Positions 44,400 through 55,726 of a stretch of DNA of 64,000 nucleotides are shown one piece after another. Under the pieces are notes generated by a model. It ran no database searches and was not told the origin of the DNA. It saw only the letters and a list, made by a program, of their open reading frames with translations. The DNA comes from Tetragonia tetragonoides (lineage: Eukaryota; Streptophyta; Magnoliopsida; Caryophyllales; Aizoaceae), in contig CM076152.1 of assembly GCA_038025085.1 (NCBI GenBank), positions 26,372,001 to 26,436,000 on the forward strand, in the 5' to 3' direction. Position 1 is the stretch's first letter, and every line of letters begins with the position of its first letter. The position numbers and the translations under genes are program-made.

Positions 44400-45606
44400 G
44401 AGATCATACATGATTTGCAAAGCCTCGAGATGGAGATTGTGTTTCAATGTGACGTTCAATGTACCTTAGTACATATGACTGTTCGACCAATGTTACTAGA
44501 AGAGATCAAAGATACACAAGGTGCTGATGAGGATCTTCAGCGGATTCTAAACGACAAAGACGCGGGTAGGTCTGAGGACTTCACTTTGGGCCAGGATGGA
44601 ATTTTAAGGTTTCGTGAACGTGTCTGTGTACCCAATGACCCAGCTACCAAAAATCAGATTCTGGGTGAAGCTCATAATACGCCGTATTCTGAACATCCTG
44701 GTGGAGACAAGCTTTATAAGGATCTTCGCCAAGTGTTCTGGTGGATGGGAATGAAACAAGAAGTCGCTGAGTTTGTAGCAAAATTGTTTGACATGTCAAA
44801 AGGTCAAGATCAAGCACAAGAGACCCGGGGGAATAGTATAATCACTGGAAGTTCCTACTTGAAAATGGAATTCAATTTCTATGTATTTTGTCATCGGTTT
44901 ACCTTTGACACAAAAGAAGAACAATGCTATTTGGGTAGTAGTAGATCGTTTGACGAAAGTTGCAAGATTCATCCCAATGCATGACACTTGGAAAATGGAG
45001 AAACTAGTTGACGCTTATGCCAAGGAAGTCGTGAGACTTCATGGTGTACCTGAAGATATTGTTTCAGATAGAGACTCGAGATTTCTCTTTCACTTCTGGC
45101 AGAAACTACAAGAAGCTTTTGGAAGCAAATTGAAGTTTAGTATCGCTTTTCATCCTGCAATAGATGGCCAGACGGATAGAGCAATTCAGACTCTGAAAGA
45201 TATGCTACGAGCGTGTGCCCTCGAATATCAAGGTTCGTGGGACAAACACATTCCAATGATTGAATTTTCTTACTATAATAGCTATCATTCGAGTATCGAT
45301 CGAGCACCATATGAAGCCTTGTATGGAAAGAAGTGCATATCGCCTGTATGTTGGAACGACATTAGCGAGACTGCAGTTTTGGGTCCCGACATGATCCAGC
45401 ATACTGTCGACATTGTGCAGGTGATTCAAATGAAGATGCGGAGTGCACAAGATCACCAAAAATCATATGCAAATAGAGGTCATAGACCTGAACAATTTGA
45501 GGTGGGAACCAAGATACTTTTGCGGGTATCTCCTACCAAGGGCGTTTTGCGTTTTGGTCGTAAGGGGAAATTGAGTTTTCGTTACATTGGACCTTATGAG
45601 ATCCTA
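44400..45606 (+). pseudogene. Integrase of element B
   Basis: Frame 44253-44984 carries the zinc-binding region (AHNTPYSEHPGGDKLYKDLR, VFWWMGMKQEVAEFVAK), but the cysteine pair is not seen: the sequence after FVAK diverges and a segment is missing or degenerate. Frame 44881-45609 carries the core: VVVDRLTKVARFIPMH (first Asp), HGVPEDIVSDRDSRFLFHFW (second Asp), HPAIDGQTDRAIQTLKDML, where the position of the catalytic Glu in QTERxIQTL reads D, then RGHRPEQFEVGTKILLRVSP. A frameshift joins the halves near 44880. Integrase inserts cDNA into chromatin. Confidence 0.9.
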
Positions 45607-45939
45607 TAAAGGATTAGCGAGGTTGCTTATCGTTTAGCCTTGCCTGTGGAACTTGATAAAGTCCAGAACGTGTTTCACGTCTCTCAATTGAAACGATACA
45701 TACATGATCCAAGTCATGTCGTTCAACCAGAAACGATCGAACTTGACGAGAGTTTGACGTATGAAGAACATCCAGTCAAGATCACTGACCAAAAAGAGCG
45801 CTCGACTCGAACAAAGACCACTCCCATTGTGAAAGTTATTTGGTCACGTCATGGTACAGAAGAGGCAACATGGGAAGCTGAATCTTTGATGCGCGAGAAG
45901 TACCCAAATCTCTTTATCGAAGGTACTAATTCGATTTGA
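45607..45939 (+). pseudogene. Chromodomain at the C-terminus of element B integrase
   Basis: After a stop at 45607 the frame 45640-45939 gives LDKVQNVFHVSQLKRYIHDP, the conserved end of chromovirus integrase, then a chromodomain with YEEHPVKITDQKERSTRTKT, VKVIWSRHGTEEATWEAESL and MREKYPNLF. Chromodomains of this group steer insertion toward particular chromatin. The aromatic positions usually expected (Y, W) are partly present. A TGA after NSI at 45937 ends the ORF, followed within 20 bp by the first PPT. Confidence 0.9.
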
Positions 45940-46206
45940 GTTTCGGGATGAAGCCCTTTTTAAGGAGGGTAGAATGTCACACCTAGAAATTTCGTGTTTG
46001 TTTACCGCTTTGCGCGAGTTGCATGTTCTAGAATTGCATGCTGCATCGTTGATCGACTTAGATCACGAGCATAGTACGCGCATTGCATTGTCATAGTCCT
46101 AAAAATTGTTTTATACCTTCGTATGGGTAAAACACGTTTCGTTGTTGAGAAGTGATTACTTCATGTTTCAAGTTTCAGGACTAAACTTCTTTTAAGGAGG
46201 GTAGAA
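45940..46206 (+). other. Duplicated PPT region with a vestigial LTR start
   Basis: TTTTTAAGGAGGGTAGAA is followed at 45975 by TGTCACACCTAG, an LTR-like start. About 210 bp later TTTTAAGGAGGGTAGAA recurs and is followed at 46207 by TGTGATACCCC, the real 3' LTR. The 230 bp between looks like the beginning of a different but related LTR. Confidence 0.8.
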
Positions 46207-49200
46207 TGTGATACCCCAATAATTTCTATAATTATAATATCATAAGGTTTATTCATATTGTTTAATTAGCATTTACTTCGTTTTAATTAGCATTTAAATA
46301 AGAAAATTATTCCTAAATCTAGTAGGTTTTGACTTTCATTGACTAGGGAGCTATGTAAAAAAAAAGATGGGCAATTTTATCAGTTTATAAAACTGAACCA
46401 AGCCTCGCAAATTCTCTCTATTCTCTCTCCTCTTTCACGGCTCTCTCTTTCCTCTCTCTCTCTCTCACTATTGTGCCCTCTCCCCTCCCCTTGCTGTCGC
46501 CGGCCACTAGGCCAGCAGCTGGCCTCCTCCCCTCGCTGGTAAACTCCTCTTCTCCTCCTCCCTTTCTCTTTCTCTTTCGCATGCTCTGTTTCGCACCTCC
46601 CCTATTTTCACGAATCGTAGCCTGTCGCGCCACCGCCACGCCACCTCCGCACCTGGGTGGTCGCCGGCAATGATTAGTCACCCCCGCGCTCCCTCTCTCG
46701 CTCAGTGTAGACGCCAAAAAAAGCGTCTTCAGATTTTTCCGTAAAAGCCTAATGATGAAAGGAGTAATTTATAAACTTGAACTGCTATTTTTGCTTTAAT
46801 AGTTAAGATAAGGTCTCAGTTTATTCCTTCGAACACTCCTTCATTCAATTTCATTCAAAGGCCCCTTTAAATAGCTTTCCATTGCTTTCTTCCGTGTCCA
46901 AATACGATTCCACACCTATGAGTTACGGCCAAACAAAGTTTAGGGTCAAAACATATGTAGCCGAATACTATAGACTGTGTTTCCAGCTCTATTTGGGAGT
47001 TCATTTGGTCTAATTAATTTGTGAGACTTATATTTTTGGATTCCTTATTCAAATAGCTTTCCAATGACATATTATGAGCCCACACCACATTTCCAACCAA
47101 GGAGTTATGAGCCGAACATTGATGCGTACTCCAAAACTGATCTCTCCTTACTCTTTCGGGTATATCTCGAGATCCACAAAACATTTGGACCAAAAACCAA
47201 CGCCATATGTAGCTAGACCAAATAATATTTCCAACGCACCTTAAATCATCCAATTCGAAGGCCAAATGAGTGAGATATGGCCCGGACAAAATCTAATTGA
47301 AAAGCTGTCAGGGCCGCTAGCGGCCCTGACCTTGCTTCTTTCCAACTACTTTTTCAAGCCCAATCCGATTTTCAGCTGCTTTTCAGCCGTCCAACCCTAC
47401 TTCTCCACGCCTATATAAACAACCCTTCACCCTCAGTTCAAAACACACAGCCTACAGTTTGCAACCTCTATTCTCAGTTGAGTACTCCTAAACTTCTCCC
47501 TCTTTCTTCTAAAACTTGAGATCTATTTTACTATTCTTCTCAAATATAGTCTACAGTTCTGTTACAAATTACTGAGGGGTCAAATTAAATTTATTGCTTA
47601 ATTGTTTATTTTCTAGTAGTCATAATGTAGATATCATGCTAGGTCATGTTTTTATCGCTTCCTAAATACTGTCTGTATAGTCGTTGTGCTGCTCAACTTG
47701 CCAAATCAAATGCATGTCTAAATAAGGGTTAAAAATAAATGCTGTGATGCTTGTGATGAACCAATTAATAGTCTATGTCTAGGTTGTTAATACGGTTTTG
47801 CATGGGAATTACATCTTTAAATTATTAAGCAAACTTGACTTAGTAGAGGCCGTCATAAACGGGCGAGTTGGGTGCCTAACACCTTCCCACCTCGTACCTT
47901 CGCCCCCGAACCCTTCATTCTTGAGTACTTATATATTTTATATAACCGGGAGTCTTTCTAAAAACATGATTAGTTCACTTTTCACGCTATTGGGTTGTCC
48001 CTTCGGTTTGTCCCTTCGATAAAACGTCGATAACAGATTTGTGAGCTCTTTCATGGGTTTTATTCAATTCAAGTCTTTTCAAAAGCTTTTCTAACTCAAT
48101 GATCCCTTGAACTTATCTAAGCCCCCAACTGACAAATTTTCTATAAGGATGCACTCCGTGGAAACATGGTTGGTGAAAATCCCGGGTCCTTACACTCAGT
48201 CACTCTCTTTCTCTCTCGCGTGCTCTCTCTCTCTCCCTCTGGCAAACTCGCGTTTTCTCTCTCCTCCGTCACTGGTGCTCCAGCGAACCACAGCAGACCA
48301 TGGTGGTCGGTAGGTGGTGGTCTTGGTGATGGCTTAGGCCATGGGTACCCATGCATGGGTAATCGTGGCCTAGGTTCGAAAAACCAATTAGGGTTTCGGG
48401 TTGCATTTTCGTTTTTAATTAATTTCGTATTTTAGTATTTTTGATTATTGTATTTATTTTTCTGTATTCATTTGGAACCCGAATCCGGATTTTTGAAAGC
48501 CTAGATTGATTGAAATAAATCAAGGAATTTAAATAAAATATTATATAAATATTTTGTTACTGTTTAGATATTCGTATCTACTGATTATGTCCCGCTAATT
48601 GTATTTAATTAGAACCTAACGGATAAGCGTGATCGGGTCGTGATTTGGAAGCTTACCTACTGTATAGTGAGGGTCTGTTAGGTAATAGATTGTGCCTATG
48701 TCTTTTCAAATCTCATTAAAGGCTTTGACTAGTTATGTGCTAATTGGCTATTTGTTGTGAATTTAATATGCGAAGCATGATTAAACTATATCGTCGTTAA
48801 TTATGAGACATAGAAATATATTATTCGCTGTTATTATGAAATATAATGAGCATGTTGAGTTTATAAACTTTCGTTAATTAATTAGCTAATATGCTAATTA
48901 TTGAATGAGTATGGTGATGTGAATTGTTAGTATTATTATGATATAATATATGTGTTAATTGGAATGGGAAATTATTGAATGCTAATGAGAATCGAATATA
49001 CTTTGTTGGATTAATTTTTGAAAATGTAGTTTTTGGATATCGTGTTTTACTGCTGAAGTGCTCCTGAAATTTCATTAGACATATATATATGAAGCATGAT
49101 TATTCTTAATGTGCATTAATGTCATTATCGTCATTATTATTATTATTCATTGTCATAAACATGAAATGAAGTAGTGAGTCGTGGTCTCGTTGTACCATAA

Positions 49201-50116
49201 GTCACCCAATGCAAAGTATGTGAATTGAATTGTAAATGAGAATAACACTCCTAATGGATTCCTAGGCGTAGTTGAGCAATAAAGATTGTATCTAATTGAT
49301 GTAGTCTAGGGATGCATGATTTCCGATTTACTTATGGACACCTCGTAGCGTGTTCGGGATGGATCATTCCCCATTGTTTAATTCTCTACGTATTGATTAT
49401 TATGTTAGGGATAGTGTGAGTATACACTAGAGTAAGTCCATGACATGTCAATATCAATCGATGAGCAGTATGGGTAATCGATGTTTTATTGCTCTCTTAT
49501 TACTCTAATCATGATGGTTTGTCTGTTTGTGTTCGAATGATCACCTAAGCAAGAATTGCATATAATTGGATATTGAGTATGCGTGTGCTTGATTGTATGA
49601 CTACTTGTGCATTCAAATGAATTACAATGATTCTTGTAAAACCCAGGTAAGGTTTGCGAATGTGTTTTCACTGGGTATGGACGACGTTAATTCAATTTAT
49701 CTGATTTTTGTTTTCTTTTGTTTCTTCTCTTTTCTTCTGTACCTTGTTTACGTCACGGAAACTAAAGTACAGGCATTGCTGAGTGAGAATGTGTAGCTTG
49801 GAGGTCAATTGTGGGCTTGTCCTCTAGACTTATTATTTATTTTGGTTTATGGGATTTTTGGTTTTTGCCCTAGAAGGAACAGTTGTAATAATACTTTAAT
49901 GGACTTAAGTTCACTTCATAGACAACTCTGATATTAAGATTTAGTTTGTTTAGAAGCTTTCTTTGATACCTAACTTTTCTTTCTGCTTAGCATTTATTCT
50001 CTAGTTATCAATATTGGAGTAACAACCCTCGGATTTGTGATGGTTCAGTGGTGTCCAGTCATGTATAATGAAGTCGATAGCTCCCAGGAAATCGTTCCAA
50101 ATTCGGGGGTGTTACA
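46207..50116 (+). mobile_element. 3' LTR of element B with nested solo LTR
   Basis: TGTGATACCCC at 46207 to GGGGGTGTTACA at 50116. Net length is about 2.4 kb after removing the solo LTR and its duplication (46706-48199). It lacks about 150 bp near its start relative to the minus-strand copy and has lost the TATA box. It ends directly before a second partial LTR end at 50117-50188. Confidence 0.88.
46706..48194 (+). mobile_element. Solo LTR of Tat-type family 3
   Basis: TGTAGACGCC at 46706 to GGGTCCTTACA at 48194, with target duplication CTCAG (46701-46705 and 48195-48199). It matches the 5' LTR of element D (59344-60596). TATATAAA at 47412-47419 is a likely TATA box. A perfect 24-bp palindrome with core GGCCGCTAGCGGCC lies at 47307-47330, about 80 bp upstream. 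No internal domains: product of LTR-LTR recombination. Confidence 0.93.
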
Positions 50117-50247
50117 TCAGTGGGGTCGAGTCATGTATAATGAGGTCGATAGTTGCCAAGGAATCGCTGTAAATTCGGGGGTGTTACAAATGGTATCCGA
50201 GCCCTAGGTTTAAAAGGTTGCATAGGACTAATAAATGAAATAATAAA
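50117..50247 (+). repeat. Second LTR end, PBS and stub of element B internal sequence
   Basis: 50117-50188 repeats the last 72 bp of the Tekay-type LTR (CAGTGGGGTCGAGTCATG... GTGTTACA). TGGTATCCGAGCCCTAGG at 50191 is the PBS. Then about 40 bp of leader join element E RT sequence near 50247. So a further LTR-plus-leader follows the 3' LTR, cut by element E. Confidence 0.85.
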
Positions 50248-50982
50248 GGCCTTAATTTTGTCAAAGGCCTTTTGGCATTGCTCGTCCCATTCTGTCTTTA
50301 CCTCTTTTTTGAGTTTCTTGAATATGGACTCGCATGTGATAGTTAATTTGGAATTGAACCTGCTAAAGTATTGGATTCTCCCTAAAAAGCCTTTTATTTC
50401 TTTCTCTGTCTTTGGAGATGGCATGTCTATTATGGCTTTGATCTTGGATGGATCAATTTCTATTCCTCTAGTGCTTATGACAAGTTCTAAGAGTTTGCCA
50501 GATGTGACTCCGAATGCACACTTTTTGGGATTAAGCCTCATATTGTACTTCCTAAGCCTGTCAAAGAACTTTTAAAGTGAAGGTACATGTCCTTCTCTGT
50601 CTTTGGACTTTATGATCATATCATCTACATAAACTTCAACCTCCTTATGCATCATATCATGGAGTAAGGTTGTAGAGGTTCTTTGGTATGTGGCTCCCGC
50701 ATTCTTAAGCCCGAATGGCATTATTGTATAGCAATAAGTACCCCAATGTGTGATGAAAGTGGTTTTCTCTTCATCCTCTTTGGCCATTAGGACCTGGTTA
50801 TATCCTGCGTATCCGTCCATAAATGATAGTAGGGCGTGTCCGGTGGTGTTATCTACTAGGACGTCTATGTGAGGTAAGAGAATATCGTCTTTCGTGCTTG
50901 CTTTGTTCAAGTACCTAAAATCTTCACACATTCGGACTCGTCCGTCCTTTTTTTTGGGACTGGGACGATGTTGGCTACCCAA
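50248..50982 (-). pseudogene. Reverse transcriptase of Tat/Ogre-like element E, truncated
   Basis: Frames 50572-50982 and 50248-50541 match C: DILLPHIDVLVD, LLSFMDGYAGYNQVLM, CYTIMPFGLKNAGATYQR, EVEVYVDDMIIKSKDREGH, GFLGRIQYFSRF, QKAFDKIKA. Unlike C the YVDD box is intact (about 50621-50632). A TAA near 50572 and a shift in a T8 run near 50950 break it. At 50247 it is cut off by Tekay-type sequence, so connection, RNase H domains and integrase are missing. Confidence 0.93.
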
Positions 50983-52340
50983 TCGGGGTAATTGGCCACT
51001 CTTGTGAAGCCTGCCTCTAGTTGTTTCTGGACCTCTTCTTTGATCTTAAGAGCCCACTCTGGCTTCATTCTTCTTAACTTTTGTTTGACTGGTTTGCAGT
51101 CGGGGTTTAGTGGAATGGTACGCTGAGCAATTTTGCAGCCTATACCTGGCATGTCCTTGTAGGACCAGGCGAAAACATCCGTATAATTCTTTAGGAGTGT
51201 TACGAATTGTTCGCGTTCATTAAATGTTAAAGACAAGCCTATTTGCACGTGGCGAGGCTCATTAGTTGCAATATTTATTGTCTCTGTTTCTTCGACTATT
51301 GAAGTCTTTTGCTCATGTTCGATTAGTGCTTTAATAACTTCTTTTGGCAATTCCGTTGTATCTTCTGAATTATTAGCAGTGAGGCAATCCGAGTAAGCAA
51401 AATTGACGTTCATAATATTATTAGAAGCGGACAATACATCAATGAGGATATCACTAAGGACCTTAGTAATAGCAGGAATAGACTGGGATGGACTACCCGA
51501 TGCTTCTAGGATAACTGACTCAGAATCAGACTCGGACTCGGAATCAGACTCAGAATCAGAAATGGGGCCTCCTGTAGGACCGTTGTGGATTGTGAACTTG
51601 TACTTGGCTTCCTTGACTGGAGTCCACTTCGTCTCGTGCTTCCAGGTGGTGCGGTCGGGCCCGATTGGGGCGATCAGCTTGGACGGGTCGCAACTTTCAT
51701 TAAAAAGCACAGCAAGGGGAAGTTTGGTTGTTGTCTCGTCGTACTGACGACGTTCTTCGCCAAATAATATCGCAAAGTCGTTGGGTGCCATGTCATTAGC
51801 CCAATCTTTAGTGGATTGGTCCTCATTAAGAGGTATGGGTGCGTCGTCACTCATGGTGAAGCAGTCTTGGAATGCCTCAAAGCCTGGTATTAGGATCCCG
51901 TTAATTGTGCGTGGTTCAGGGAATCCATAGTAAGGATATGGGTCGCCTTCTTGAAGAAATTGCCCATTGTGGGTGAGGGGGTAAGGATCCATGTTGTGTA
52001 GAACAGGTTTGTTGGCCGCGCGGGCTCTTTTCTTAGCCATCTCCTTGGATATGTAGGCTCTAACTTCTTGCCTTGTGGGCCTGTAGCCCAGTCCAAACAG
52101 ATCATTTTTGATCTTGGTGTTCCAGCAGGTTTGAGCTACCTTGGGATGAGGGCCCAAAGTCGTGCCTGGGAAGTGGCCTTGCTTTCTGAGTAAAGCATTC
52201 ACATTAAGTGTGGGCTCTATGGTTTCCATGAAGGCTATTTTCTCAAAGCCCCATAATTCCTCATCTTGCTCATTATGCTCTATCTCTAAGACTATAGCTT
52301 TCTCAATCTGGGCTACCATAGTATCAGCGGAGACATCCAA
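50907..52340 (-). CDS. Protease-RT linker and RT N-terminus of element E
   Basis: A 477-residue open frame, the longest in the window. Order: VNALLRKQGHFPGTTLGPHP; a short LFGLGYRPTRQEVRAYISKE motif at about 85-105; basic KKRARAANKP; YYGFPEPRTINGILIPGFEA; an acidic Asp/Ser/Glu repeat (SDSESDSESESDSESV) near 255-275; FNEREQFVTLLKNYTDVFAW and CKPVKQKLRRMKPEWALKIK leading into RT near 390-460. It ends where the frame shifts in a poly-T run before the RT palm. The start Met is arbitrary; the natural polyprotein begins further upstream. Confidence 0.85.
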   Translation of the reverse strand: MDVSADTMVAQIEKAIVLEIEHNEQDEELWGFEKIAFMETIEPTLNVNALLRKQGHFPGTTLGPHPKVAQTCWNTKIKNDLFGLGYRPTRQEVRAYISKEMAKKRARAANKPVLHNMDPYPLTHNGQFLQEGDPYPYYGFPEPRTINGILIPGFEAFQDCFTMSDDAPIPLNEDQSTKDWANDMAPNDFAILFGEERRQYDETTTKLPLAVLFNESCDPSKLIAPIGPDRTTWKHETKWTPVKEAKYKFTIHNGPTGGPISDSESDSESESDSESVILEASGSPSQSIPAITKVLSDILIDVLSASNNIMNVNFAYSDCLTANNSEDTTELPKEVIKALIEHEQKTSIVEETETINIATNEPRHVQIGLSLTFNEREQFVTLLKNYTDVFAWSYKDMPGIGCKIAQRTIPLNPDCKPVKQKLRRMKPEWALKIKEEVQKQLEAGFTRVANYPDWVANIVPVPKKRTDESECVKILGT

Positions 52341-52346
52341 AGTGGA

Positions 52347-53189
52347 TTATGCCAAGGATATCTTTACCTTTTGATGTAGGGTTGAGGCTACAACATTTAT
52401 CCCGTGTAGCCAAGGCCTTCTTGAGAGTAGGTTGAAGGTGGCTGGAATGTCAATTACATGGAACTGGACCATTTTCGCGATGGGCCCAATATTGATATTC
52501 ATGGAGCAGGTACCCAATACATTCCTCTTGGAAATGTCGTAAGCCCTTAGCCCTTGTGCGGAATGCGCGAGATTGTTGCAGTCTATTTTGAGGTGTTCAG
52601 CACTCCTCAAGGGGCATACATTTACAGCAGAGCCATTGTCAACTAAAGTCATAGGGACTTGTCTTTGTTGAAAGATTACAGTAAGATAAAGGGCTTTGTT
52701 GTGGTGAATACCCTCAGGTGGAAGGTCTTTGTCAAAAAAAGTGTCGTGCGCAGATGACTTTCCATGGACCAGGAGGTTGACTACCTCTTCAGGAGTGGCA
52801 TTTGGAGAAATGGTAGTTGCATTGAAGGCCTCTAGCACGACCCTTCTATGAGTGATAGAAGTGGTCAACAGTTGCCAAATGGATATATCAGCTTTTGTTC
52901 TTTGTAGTTGCTTGAGGTTGTTGGTCCCATCGCCCTCTTTTGCCATTTCTCTTTGGGCCGAATCCCTATTGGGGATGACTACAGGCTCTACGGGTTGGAT
53001 TTGAGATGGATCCACATAGATGTTTTCAAGGCTGAACTGGCGTCCTGATCTTGTGAGATAGTTTAGGGTTTTATCATCCTCTTCTTTCTCATCATCCGAG
53101 ATATCATGCCAGGCTTTGCCATTAGCTATTTTATGGACTTGAGGAGTCAACGCATCTTCTGGATCAGTATATGACCCATTATCTTCCAC
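52347..53189 (-). pseudogene. Aspartic protease region of element E
   Basis: A 280-residue frame with linker (LNYLTRSGRQFSLENIYVDP) and protease MTLVDNGSAVNVCPLRSAEH, keeping the DNGS motif lost in C. Flap and C-terminal parts follow: GLRAYDISKRNVLGTCSMNI, MVQFHVIDIPATFNLLSRRP and PWLHGINVVASTLHQKVKIS. It ends at a TAG at 52347, seven bases from the next frame. This is the best-preserved protease in the window. Confidence 0.9.
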
Positions 53190-53193
53190 ATCG

Positions 53194-53625
53194 CTATCCT
53201 AAAAGGCCGCAGATGTCCAACGTGGACCTTGGGCTTGGGTATGGTGGTATGGCATGTCCAATAGGTGTAATCAAATAAGATGGATCAAGCCCTTCTTCTA
53301 TGTCAATGGCAAAAGAATTCCCGAGGGGATTATTGTTATTGCTTGGTGGCGGTGCATCTTTAGGCAATGGTATTGTGCCATTATCAAACAAGTCCTGGAT
53401 TTTATCTTTGAGAGTGTAACACTTTTCAGTGCCGTGCCCACGCCCCCTATGGTATTTGCAGAATGCAGACTCGTTCCAATATGGTGATCTTTTCTCTACG
53501 GGTGGATCGGGAGTAGGCCCAATCGGATGTAGATAATCTCCTTTGATCAACTTGTCTAGAGCTTTGACATAACTCATTCCAAGGGGAGTGTACCATCTTG
53601 GACGCCTATCAGCTATGGTGTTCAC
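53194..53625 (-). pseudogene. gag zinc-motif region of element E
   Basis: Frame with CKYHRGRGHGTEKCYTLKDK, the Tat-type nucleocapsid motif, then NGTIPLPKDAPPPSNNNNPL and FAIDIEEGLDPSYLITPIGH. It ends at 53194 in a stop and is separated from the protease frame by a short shift. Nearly the same sequence occurs in C at 23590-24035. Confidence 0.88.
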
Positions 53626-53729
53626 TTCATTTCCTCTACTTGTGGAGCCATCGTTGGTATTAGTGTATTTCTTATCCTTATATCCAGTTGTGTTGTTATT
53701 GTAAGTGATCTTGTTCTTCCCTCTTTGGA

Positions 53730-54707
53730 GTTGATCATCTCCAATGGCCCTGCCTACTTAAGTTAATTGGGAATAGGTGGTTATGGGTTGAAACTTCACG
53801 TGTTCACGGTACTCAGATGCCAAATTTTGGACTAGCATTCTGATTGATCCCTTTCAGATGGGCAATCAATCATTTCAGTAACCTTAGTCCTCCATCTTCT
53901 CAAGAAATTGGTGAACCCTTATTTATCACCTTGCTTGGTGATGTCCAACTCTCTTAATGTCATGGGTGGCAAGACATTGTCAGCATATCTCTGGAGTAAT
54001 AATGTGGATAGATCTTCCCATTTTTCCAACTTTTGGGTGGGCAACTTGAAGAACCAGGCTCTGACAGCAGCATCCAAGGTCTAGGGAAAGAGGTGAACAT
54101 ACAGCTCTTGTTCAATGGCTCTAAGGCCCAATGCAGTGGTAAAGGCTCTAATGTGATCTTGTGGATCGTCGGTTCCTTTGAAAGTGGGAACTTCATGCAT
54201 GGAAAACTTTGTGGGCAATTTTCCCTTGATGTCGGGAGCATAGCCTTCTGAATTGATGACCATGTCGTTGAAGACACGACTCTTGCCTAGGACAGATTCA
54301 AGCCTGTTCAGCTTGGCTTGAAGTTCTTGGACCTCTTTAGTGGAGGGTTCGGCCTTTTCCTCATCGGGCTTGGGCTCATCATCATCCTTAGTAGGGGGAT
54401 CCAACTTGGCGACACGGGCTTCCATATTATTGAATCTAGCATTCATGGCGACCATTTGAGCTAAAAGGTCATCCATGTTTTGGTCAGGGGTTCTTTCAGC
54501 GTCTCCAGACATAGCGGACTTAGGTGAACTAGGTGGTGAGGCTTGAGGTGACAGTGGCGGTGTGCGAAGGTAATCGAGCCAAATGGGGCCCACGAACTGT
54601 GCTTGTGGTTATGGTTCGAACGACAACTTGCGGACTAATCTCTTGCTGGACTCGTCTCTCTCCCACTTCCTAGGACCGGGATCTTTACTTCTACCAATTC
54701 TGGACAT
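53730..54707 (-). pseudogene. gag of element E (capsid part)
   Basis: Starts at 54707 (MSRIGRSKDPGPRKWERDES by translation), hits a TAA near 54609, then continues open from 54593 to 54081 with QKLNRLES-type coiled coil, DDPQDHIRAFTTALGLRAIE and the start of LFPQTLD. A TAG at about 54081 interrupts; DWAAF-like residues follow on to about 53750, where further stops occur. It is less intact than gag C. Family role: particle formation. Confidence 0.88.
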
Positions 54708-55726
54708 ATAAAGGCCCGTTTAAGAAAATAGAAAATAAATGGGAACCTCCACAAAATAGAAAGGTTTTATTTTAAAACAAATGTGGGAAAAGAATCTAAC
54801 ACTAATCCTCAACATGGTGATCTTTTGGGAAAGACGCGATTTTATGTAAATAGCATATTCGAGTCAATGATCTTTCAACTTTATTAGAATAACAAATACT
54901 CTTGACTTGCATATGGGATGAAATTCCCTAATTTAAGGAAAAAAGATATACTATTGACTTGCATATGGAATAAAATTGGACTCTTTTTTATATTTGGTGA
55001 AAGATCATTGACGGGAATATATTATTTGCATGCAATCTAATTCTTATGGAAAGGAACGTCTTCCTAACATGGTCACTAGCATCGTCGGAGTCATACAGGG
55101 ATTCTGTTTCCTAAAAAGAAAAGATCCTAGACTCTATTTGTAAACTTGACAAAACGTACAAGCAAACAAAAGGGAAACCTTCCCTAACCAGGACTCAATA
55201 AAAGAATCTTAAGAGGGGATCTAGTTCTAATATTCAATGGAAACTAATCACATAGAAAGGAAACAATCAATAATCATATGGCAAGTAAATCAATTAGCAC
55301 CTTGATATGGACTATGGGACATAATGCAATAGTTGACACAATCTATAGTTGGATAGGGTAACCCATGACCGGATGCGTTTTGTCATCTTTGGGGTGTATA
55401 GTAAGACTAGACGTACCGTTTTACACATCTCGAATGGAAACATGTAAATGCCATGGGGTGGAACACGACTATGTGCAAAGGTAATTCGGACCGAATGGGT
55501 CACTGGCCTAAGTCATAGATAATGTTTCAAAGGGTAAATCTTGTTTATGGAGTGGTGATGTCTTTCGACATCTTGCGATGATAGCGCATGCGTATGAATG
55601 ATATGGATGCAAAAGCAAAGAAAATAAACACATACGGTAATTGAACCAAATAGCTAAAAATAAATTATTGACATGGATAACTGTTCGAATTACACCCTCT
55701 TATTAAGTCCCCAGTTGAGTCGCCAC
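54708..55726 (-). other. Leader and PBS of element E
   Basis: About 1 kb, close to leaders A and C. PBS on the minus strand is TGGCGACTCAACTGGGGA just inside 55726. Open frame 55312-55503 is chance. Confidence 0.83.

Larger units (their letters stand above)
32342..50188 (+). mobile_element. Tekay-type chromovirus element B with rearranged LTRs
   Basis: Plus-strand Ty3/gypsy element: compound 5' LTR (32342-36275), PBS TAGTATCCGAACCC at 36278 close to TGGTATCAGAGC, gag, protease, RT, RNase H, integrase with C-terminal chromodomain, PPT, 3' LTR (46207-50116) and a second LTR end with PBS (50117-50247). Domain order and chromodomain place it among chromoviruses, most likely Tekay/Del. It carries two nested solo LTRs (38532-41868, 46706-48194). 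Confidence 0.85.

Noticed and set aside
42855..45939. Endogenous pararetrovirus (caulimovirid) as the source of the pol
   Set aside because: RT-RNase H is followed by integrase and a chromodomain and flanked by LTRs; pararetroviruses lack LTRs and integrase of this type.
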